NCBI GenBank assembly: GCA_029287105.1
Contig: JARFRT010000201.1
Location: 1-10,314, forward strand
DNA: 10,314 bases
Reading direction: 5' to 3'
DNA from: Akkermansiaceae bacterium
Lineage (GTDB): Bacteria; Verrucomicrobiota; Verrucomicrobiia; Verrucomicrobiales; Akkermansiaceae
The notes beneath the pieces are model-generated. The model ran no database searches and was not told the origin of the DNA. It saw nothing but the letters and a program-made list of their open reading frames with translations. Position 1 is the stretch's first letter; each line of letters opens with the position of its first letter. Shown in pieces: positions 5,994 through 10,314 of the stretch. Position numbers and translations under genes: made by a program.

Positions 5994-7781
5994 TCAATAC
6001 ACATCACGCTGGTAGCGTTTCGCTTTTTTCATACTGGCGAGGTAGGCCTCGGCTTCTTCGGCTGACTTCCCCCCTTGGGTGCTGATGATATTGTGCAGGG
6101 TTTCGTGCACACACTTGGCCATATGCGCGGCGTCGCCACAAACGTAGAAGTGGGCGCCCTTTTCCAACCACTGCCACAGTTCGTCGGCATTCTCCTGCAT
6201 CTTGTGCTGGACGTAGATTTTTTCCGGCTGATCACGTGAAAACGCGACATCGAGTCGGGTCAGGTTACCCTTTTTCAGATGCTCCTGCCACTCGAGCTGG
6301 TAGAGGAAGTCCTCGTTGTACTGCTGGTCACCAAAAAAGAGCCAGCTGTCACCCGTGGCCCCGGTCGCGGCACGCTCCTCGACGAACGCGCGGAAGGGTG
6401 CGATACCCGTCCCCGGCCCCACCATGATGATCGGGGTCTCCCCGGCTTCCGGAAGGCGGAAGTTCTTGTTGTGATGGACATAGACGGAAACCTCGATTCC
6501 CTTGGGGGCATCATCAGCAAGGAAGGTGGAAGCCACCCCCTTGCGGGATTTGTCATGGGTGTCGTAGCGTACCACCGCCACCGTTAGATGCACTTCCCCC
6601 GGGTGAGCCTTCGGACTGGAGGCGATGGAATACAGGCGTAATGGCAACTTCCGTAAAATATCCACCAACTGCTGGGCCGTCACCTTTTTGGCGGGATATT
6701 GCTCCAACAGATCGACAATCTGGCGGCCATGCGCCCATGTCTTGTAGGCCTCCTTGGAGGACTCATCGAGCAGCTTGGCCAACGCCTCGGAACCGGCCAG
6801 CGCCTGCCAGGCACTAGCCACTTTCCGGGAGAGCCCGGTGATATCCAGGTCGACCGTCAGTGCCGCGCCGAGGGAATGTTTCCCGACACCCTTGACCTCC
6901 ACTTCGGTGTCTGCGTCGAGACCGGTCGCGTTGAGCAGGGAGGTCACAACGTCCTCCGCATTACGGGGAAGCACGGCAAGTACATCGCCGGCTTCATAGC
7001 TCAAGCCGGAACCCTCGAGCGAGAGCTCGACGTGATGGGTTTCCTTGTCGGACCGCTCACCGCTCAGAAGCTGGTTCTCGAGAACTTTCGCCGGGAAGGG
7101 ATTTTTTTTGTCGTAGACGGGAAACTGCCCGGTCGACGCCGCTGGTGCAATCGACGGCCCCTTCGACGCGGAGGCGGCATCGGCAAGCTTGCTCCAGACG
7201 TCTTGGCTCCACGCCGCGAAACTCTCGTCGAAATCGACATCGCAGTCGACCCGGTCGGCGATCCGGACCGCACCCAGTTTTTCCAACTGCGCATCCACAT
7301 CCTTGCCTGTCTGGCAGAATTGGTCGTAGCTGGTATCGCCGAGTGCACAGACGGAAAACTCGACCCCCTCAAGGGAGACGCCGCCCTCCATCAGTTGCTG
7401 GTAAAACTCCTCCGCGGCCTCGGGCGGGTCGCCCTCACCCCAGGTGCTGACCACCACCAGCAGCGTGCCGGCATCTTTGAGGTCGGAGGGCTTGGCCTCG
7501 GACATGTTGACCAGGCTCGACTTGAAACCTTTTTGTTTCGCCGCCTTGAACACCTGATCGGCCAGTTCCTCGGAGTTGCCGGACTCTGTGCCGTAGAGGA
7601 CGGTGACTTTGCGCGCGGAGGCGGCCCCAGGGGTCGCAGCGGACGCAGCAGGGTCGCCTTGGTATCCGGCGAGGAAGCCGCTGAGCCAGGCGGTCTGGCG
7701 GGCATCCATGGCGCCGAGCAGGGCCGTGAGTTGGTTTTTCTGCGCATCATCGAGCGGCGCGTGGTCTGGAAACTTAATCAT
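5994..7781 (-). CDS. cysJ: NADPH-sulfite reductase flavoprotein (alpha) subunit
   Basis: A 595-residue diflavin reductase passing electrons from NADPH through FAD and FMN to CysI. A flavodoxin-like domain (about 58-200) shows the FMN phosphate loop YGTESGNSEELA (63-74), STWGEGDPPEAAEEF (112-126) and ALGDTSYDQFC (146-156). The FAD-binding region (about 225-440) has RLYSIASSP (382-390) and GVASTFLAD (415-423). The NADPH-binding part has MVGPGTGIAPFRAF (453-466), FFGDQQYNEDFLY (482-494), FSRDQPEKIYVQ (514-525) and YVCGDAAHMA (546-555). It ends in KRYQRDVY, the same terminus as the E. coli protein as I recall it. A 25-residue Ala/Ser/Pro linker links a short N-terminal helix region to the flavodoxin domain. 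The ATG at 7781 lies in an AT-rich leader without Shine-Dalgarno. It is first gene of the cysJ-cysI-cysH-cbiX run. Confidence 0.97.
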   Translation of the reverse strand: MIKFPDHAPLDDAQKNQLTALLGAMDARQTAWLSGFLAGYQGDPAASAATPGAASARKVTVLYGTESGNSEELADQVFKAAKQKGFKSSLVNMSEAKPSDLKDAGTLLVVVSTWGEGDPPEAAEEFYQQLMEGGVSLEGVEFSVCALGDTSYDQFCQTGKDVDAQLEKLGAVRIADRVDCDVDFDESFAAWSQDVWSKLADAASASKGPSIAPAASTGQFPVYDKKNPFPAKVLENQLLSGERSDKETHHVELSLEGSGLSYEAGDVLAVLPRNAEDVVTSLLNATGLDADTEVEVKGVGKHSLGAALTVDLDITGLSRKVASAWQALAGSEALAKLLDESSKEAYKTWAHGRQIVDLLEQYPAKKVTAQQLVDILRKLPLRLYSIASSPKAHPGEVHLTVAVVRYDTHDKSRKGVASTFLADDAPKGIEVSVYVHHNKNFRLPEAGETPIIMVGPGTGIAPFRAFVEERAATGATGDSWLFFGDQQYNEDFLYQLEWQEHLKKGNLTRLDVAFSRDQPEKIYVQHKMQENADELWQWLEKGAHFYVCGDAAHMAKCVHETLHNIISTQGGKSAEEAEAYLASMKKAKRYQRDVY

Positions 7782-7910
7782 TAGTTAATTTATAAACTTA
7801 CTTTTATTCGCGCCGAAAAGATGTCCTTAACTTGGGGGGATGCAAGCGAAAAGCCCGCAATCTTTGACATAAGCCGCAAAACACCAGGGGAAGATGTCTG
7901 GGAAGGACGC
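7782..7910 (-). promoter_or_regulatory. Probable promoter/leader of the cysJ operon
   Basis: The 129-base gap after cobA-hemD is the largest in the minus-strand block and the natural place for a cys promoter. Its last part before the cysJ ATG is very AT-rich and contains TTTATAAAT, which could serve as a -10 element, but no good -35 accompanies it. The word gacatctt (minus strand) occurs twice, at 7891-7898 and 7818-7825, 73 bases apart, and could be an operator pair or chance. No riboswitch or clear terminator for cobA-hemD is recognisable. Confidence 0.35.
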
Positions 7911-9413
7911 CTAGGAAAGCTCATCGACGATGGCCTTGACCAGACCCTCGATGCTGTGGGTTTCGGCCTCGATGACATTGGAGTGGCCCAGTTCCTTGAG
8001 TTTGGCGGTGGTGATGGGGCCGATACTGGCGGCTTGGCAGCCTTCGGGCCAGGTGAGGCCTAGATCGTTGAAGTAGCTGGCGGTGGACGAGCTGGTGAAG
8101 GTGACCAGGTCAGCGCCACCTTCGGCGAAGCGTTCGGCGGCGCCGGTGGGGTCATCGGTTTCGGCGACGATCCGGTAGGCGATGCATTCGTCGACGATAG
8201 CGCGTTGTTCTTCCAGGCCTTTGGCGAGGATATCGCGGGCATTTTCCGGGCGCACCCAGAGGATGGTTTGGTTTTCGACGTCCTCCTGTTCCTGGAATGT
8301 CTCCAGCAGGCCCTCGGCGATGTGGCGCTCCGGGACGAGGTCGGCGACAAAGCGGTAACTCTTGATGGCGGCGGCGGTGCCTGGCCCGACGGCGGCAATT
8401 TTGACGCCCCCGATACTGCGGGCATCGGCGTAGGTGGCGTAGAAGGCGTCGAAGAAGCGGCGCACACCGTTGGTGCTGCTGAATACGAGCCAATCGTAGG
8501 TATGCACGGCGGCGACGCCCTCGGCAAAGCCTAGTTTATCGACGGGATCCGCGATGCGCAGCACGGGAAGTTCCAGCACATCGGCACCGAGTGCGGTGAG
8601 TTCGCTGACCAGCCCGCTCGCCTGCTCCTGGCTGCGGGTGACCACGATGCGTTTCCCCTTGAGCGGGCGATTTTCGTACCATTCTATGTTATTCATTTCT
8701 TTGATGATGTTTCCGATGACACCGACGGCCGGTGCCTTGAATTGTTGTTCCTCGGCGGTATCGGCGATGTCCGCCAAGGTGCCTTTGATGGTTTTCTGCC
8801 GGCCTGTCGTCGCCCAGCGTGTGAGTGCGATCGGGGTGGTGGGATCGGCCCCGTGTTCGATCAACTGGCTTGTGATCTCGCGCAGCCTGGCCACGCCCAT
8901 CAGAAAAATTTTGGTGCCCTCGGTCTTGGCGAGGTGGGCGTAGTCGATGCTCCCTTCCTGTTTGTCACTCGCCTCATGTCCGGAAAACACGGTGAGCTGG
9001 GAACCGTAATCGCGGTGGGTCAACGGGATCCCCGCGTAGACGGGGCCTGCAAAGGCCGACGAGATCCCCGGGACGATCTCGAATTTCAACCCTGCCGCGG
9101 CGAGCACGGCCGCCTCTTCGCCGCCGCGACCGAAAATCATCGGGTCGCCGCCTTTGAGGCGCACCACTATTTTCCCCTCACTGACTTTTTCAACCAGCAG
9201 GGCGTTGATTTGATCTTGTGACAGCGTGTGACGGGCTGCGCGCTTACCGACGTCAATTTTTTCGCAACCGGGTTTTGCCCAGGTAAGGAGTTCGGTGCTG
9301 CTCAGGGCGTCGTAAACCAAGACATCGGCCTGCTCGATACACTGGCGTGCCTTCAGGGTGACCAGCCCGGGATCGCCCGGTCCGGCACCCGCCAGATAGC
9401 AGATTCCGTTCAT
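7911..9413 (-). CDS. cobA-hemD: Fused uroporphyrinogen-III C-methyltransferase / uroporphyrinogen-III synthase
   Basis: A 500-residue two-enzyme fusion. Residues about 3-240 are the SAM-dependent methyltransferase converting uroporphyrinogen III to precorrin-2: AGAGPGDPGLVTLKA (8-22), VVRLKGGDPMIFGRGGEE (83-100), VPGISSAFAG (114-123) and AGIPLTHRDYGSQL (127-140). After a short hinge (NRPLKGK) residues about 252-500 form the HemD domain, which closes and inverts hydroxymethylbilane: RIVVTRSQEQA (255-265), YDWLVFSSTNGVRRFF and VTFTSSSTASYF. HemD is poorly conserved, but these strand/turn motifs are typical. No CysG-type dehydrogenase/ferrochelatase domain is attached, so the precorrin-2 to sirohydrochlorin step lies elsewhere. 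The ATG overlaps the hemC stop by four bases (ATGA), indicating translational coupling. The stop is TAG. Its products feed heme, siroheme and possibly cobalamin synthesis. Confidence 0.94.
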   Translation of the reverse strand: MNGICYLAGAGPGDPGLVTLKARQCIEQADVLVYDALSSTELLTWAKPGCEKIDVGKRAARHTLSQDQINALLVEKVSEGKIVVRLKGGDPMIFGRGGEEAAVLAAAGLKFEIVPGISSAFAGPVYAGIPLTHRDYGSQLTVFSGHEASDKQEGSIDYAHLAKTEGTKIFLMGVARLREITSQLIEHGADPTTPIALTRWATTGRQKTIKGTLADIADTAEEQQFKAPAVGVIGNIIKEMNNIEWYENRPLKGKRIVVTRSQEQASGLVSELTALGADVLELPVLRIADPVDKLGFAEGVAAVHTYDWLVFSSTNGVRRFFDAFYATYADARSIGGVKIAAVGPGTAAAIKSYRFVADLVPERHIAEGLLETFQEQEDVENQTILWVRPENARDILAKGLEEQRAIVDECIAYRIVAETDDPTGAAERFAEGGADLVTFTSSSTASYFNDLGLTWPEGCQAASIGPITTAKLKELGHSNVIEAETHSIEGLVKAIVDELS

Positions 9414-10144
9414 GACAAGTTGGCAAACAATTCACCTGCCACCCGCTCGGGCTCCGCAGCTGGTCCGGTGACGCTGGACTCGGTGGGTTCGTCCGTGCTG
9501 TCCTCGTCGAAGACCCTACCCGCCATGTGGAGGGTGTCGTCATGGATCCATGACCTTACCCCGACGGGGGTGTGACAGCCGGCATCGAGCAGGCGCAGAA
9601 ATTCGCGTTCGGCAAGCAGCAGCAGCATCGATTCCCGGTGGGTGATCGCCTCGACACAGGCACGTGCGTCATCGTCGTCAGCCCGGATTTCAAAACCCAC
9701 AATCCCCTGCCCGGCGGCGGGAAGAAAACCATCGGCATCCAAGGCGATGACACGGAGGCCGCCATCGAGTTCACTCTCCAGATCATAGCCAAGCCTGACA
9801 AGCCCGGCCTCTGCCAGCATAATGGCATCGAGGTCGTCCTGATCTCTGAGTTTTTGCAATCGGGTGGGCACATTGCCGCGGATGTCGACAAGCTTCAGGT
9901 CGGGGCGGAGCCAGGTCAACTGGCGCTGTCGGCGGACGCTTCCCGTTGCCACCGTCGCCCCCTCGGGCAGTTCATCAAGACTGGCCGCACGGGAGCAGAC
10001 CAGCACGTCCGATACCGGTGCCCGCTCGAGTGCTCCGGCAATTTCAAATTGGTCTGCCAGCACGGTCGGCACGTCTTTCATGCTGTGCACTGCCAGGTCG
10101 ATCTCGCCGTTGTCCAGCGCAATCACGAGCTCCTTGGTGAACAC
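9410..10144 (-). CDS. hemC: Hydroxymethylbilane synthase, part downstream of an internal TAG
   Basis: This part encodes most of porphobilinogen deaminase, which joins four porphobilinogens into hydroxymethylbilane on a dipyrromethane cofactor. Motifs follow in family order: FTKEL, HSMKDVPT (20-27 counted from GTG 10144), GSVRRQRQL (68-76) with the twin substrate-binding arginines, DIRGNVPTRL (87-96), LPAAGQGIVG (141-150) and DAGCHTPVG (187-195), whose Cys190 would carry the cofactor. No catalytic residue seen here is missing. The GTG at 10144 is the first possible restart after the in-frame TAG at 10148-10150, but a protein beginning there would lack the first third of domain 1 and the conserved Lys. 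AGG lies too close to that GTG to be a good ribosome site. The TGA stop overlaps the cobA-hemD start. Interpret it with the 5' fragment as one gene interrupted by a stop codon. Confidence 0.9.
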   Translation of the reverse strand: MFTKELVIALDNGEIDLAVHSMKDVPTVLADQFEIAGALERAPVSDVLVCSRAASLDELPEGATVATGSVRRQRQLTWLRPDLKLVDIRGNVPTRLQKLRDQDDLDAIMLAEAGLVRLGYDLESELDGGLRVIALDADGFLPAAGQGIVGFEIRADDDDARACVEAITHRESMLLLLAEREFLRLLDAGCHTPVGVRSWIHDDTLHMAGRVFDEDSTDEPTESSVTGPAAEPERVAGELFANLS

Positions 10145-10147
10145 ACC

Positions 10148-10314
10148 CTAGTCTAACACGCCTTCGGCCTTTGCCACTTCGGACAGCGGCACATCGGTGC
10201 GTCGATCACCCGAGGTTGAGATCACCTTGCGGATGATATCGCGGTCGGGGAAGCCGCGTCTCAGAGCTGCCTCTGTCATTACCGCCTGAGCCAATGCAAG
10301 TGCGCTACAGCGTG
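10148..10314 (-). pseudogene. hemC: hemC 5' part, ending at an in-frame amber codon (partial)
   Basis: In the same frame as the downstream hemC part, 54 codons read ACSALALAQA... to ...VAKAEGVLD and then TAG (10148-10150), after which GVFTKEL continues. The SALALAQ motif and KVISTSGDRRTDVPLSEV are the normal N-terminal part of HemC, so the frame is conserved on both sides of the stop. The position holds the conserved lysine of the KG(L/V)F motif in the family (Lys59 in E. coli by my count), and AAG to TAG is one base. The first few codons and the promoter lie outside the window. Labelled pseudogene because as read it cannot give a full-length protein; sequencing error or readthrough are real alternatives. 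Confidence 0.75.

Noticed and set aside
4887..6065. 392-codon plus-strand open frame opposite cysI
   Set aside because: It is the antisense shadow of cysI, which has full family motifs; the plus-strand product has no recognisable domain.
6699..7784. 361-codon plus-strand open frame opposite cysJ
   Set aside because: Shadow of cysJ codons in a GC-rich gene, with no recognisable domain and no independent evidence of expression.
7782..7910. SAM or cobalamin riboswitch upstream of cysJ
   Set aside because: No recognisable core (no B12-box-like or SAM-type helices) and the spacer is short; position alone is not enough.
10148..10150. Frameshift as the cause of the hemC interruption
   Set aside because: The same frame continues with conserved sequence directly on both sides of the TAG, so no base is gained or lost.
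9572..10156. 194-codon plus-strand open frame opposite hemC
   Set aside because: Antisense to a gene with clear HemC motifs; no domain and no ribosome site.

Overview
The window looks like chromosomal DNA from a free-living bacterium, most likely of the Verrucomicrobiota. That placement is an inference from protein style: an exported thioredoxin-like protein with a WCSWC motif, a HemC with a long linker before its KGVF-type motif, a CobA-HemD fusion, and start codons with weak or absent Shine-Dalgarno sequences. Nothing in the window fixes the taxon. Base composition is moderately GC-rich and even throughout. There are no transposases, phage genes, CRISPR arrays or RNA genes.

Layout: (1) Positions 1-137 hold the 3' end of a plus-strand metallophosphoesterase-like gene. 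(2) Positions 138-423 are a convergent non-coding stretch with a short tandem duplication, a perfect 8-bp hairpin and a second small tandem repeat. (3) holB, the DNA polymerase III delta' subunit, is on the minus strand at 424-1440. It diverges across a 163-bp spacer from (4) a secreted thioredoxin-like protein at 1604-2578, which ends in a textbook rho-independent terminator. (5) From about 10314 down to 2642 everything is on the minus strand. In transcription order the genes are hemC, cobA-hemD, (129-bp gap), cysJ, cysI, cysH and a CbiX/SirB-type chelatase.

The minus-strand block is one functional unit: assimilatory sulfate/sulfite reduction plus the tetrapyrrole branch that makes its cofactor. 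HemC makes hydroxymethylbilane, the HemD domain closes it to uroporphyrinogen III, and the CobA domain methylates it to precorrin-2. The CbiX/SirB-type protein would insert iron into sirohydrochlorin to give siroheme. CysH reduces PAPS to sulfite, and CysJ (flavoprotein) with CysI (siroheme/4Fe-4S protein) reduces sulfite to sulfide. The precorrin-2 dehydrogenase step, the APS kinase and the sulfate adenylyltransferase are not in the window.

The most striking observation is in hemC. The reading frame is intact and conserved on both sides, but an in-frame TAG at 10148-10150 replaces the strongly conserved lysine of the KGVF/KGLF motif, one base away from AAG. TAG is also the ordinary terminator of holB, cysI and cobA-hemD here, so genome-wide reassignment of TAG is unlikely. 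A sequencing or assembly error, a recent nonsense mutation, or site-specific readthrough or suppression remain. Otherwise this is a coherent, fairly conventional metabolic region, and I see no convincing new defence or mobile system in it.
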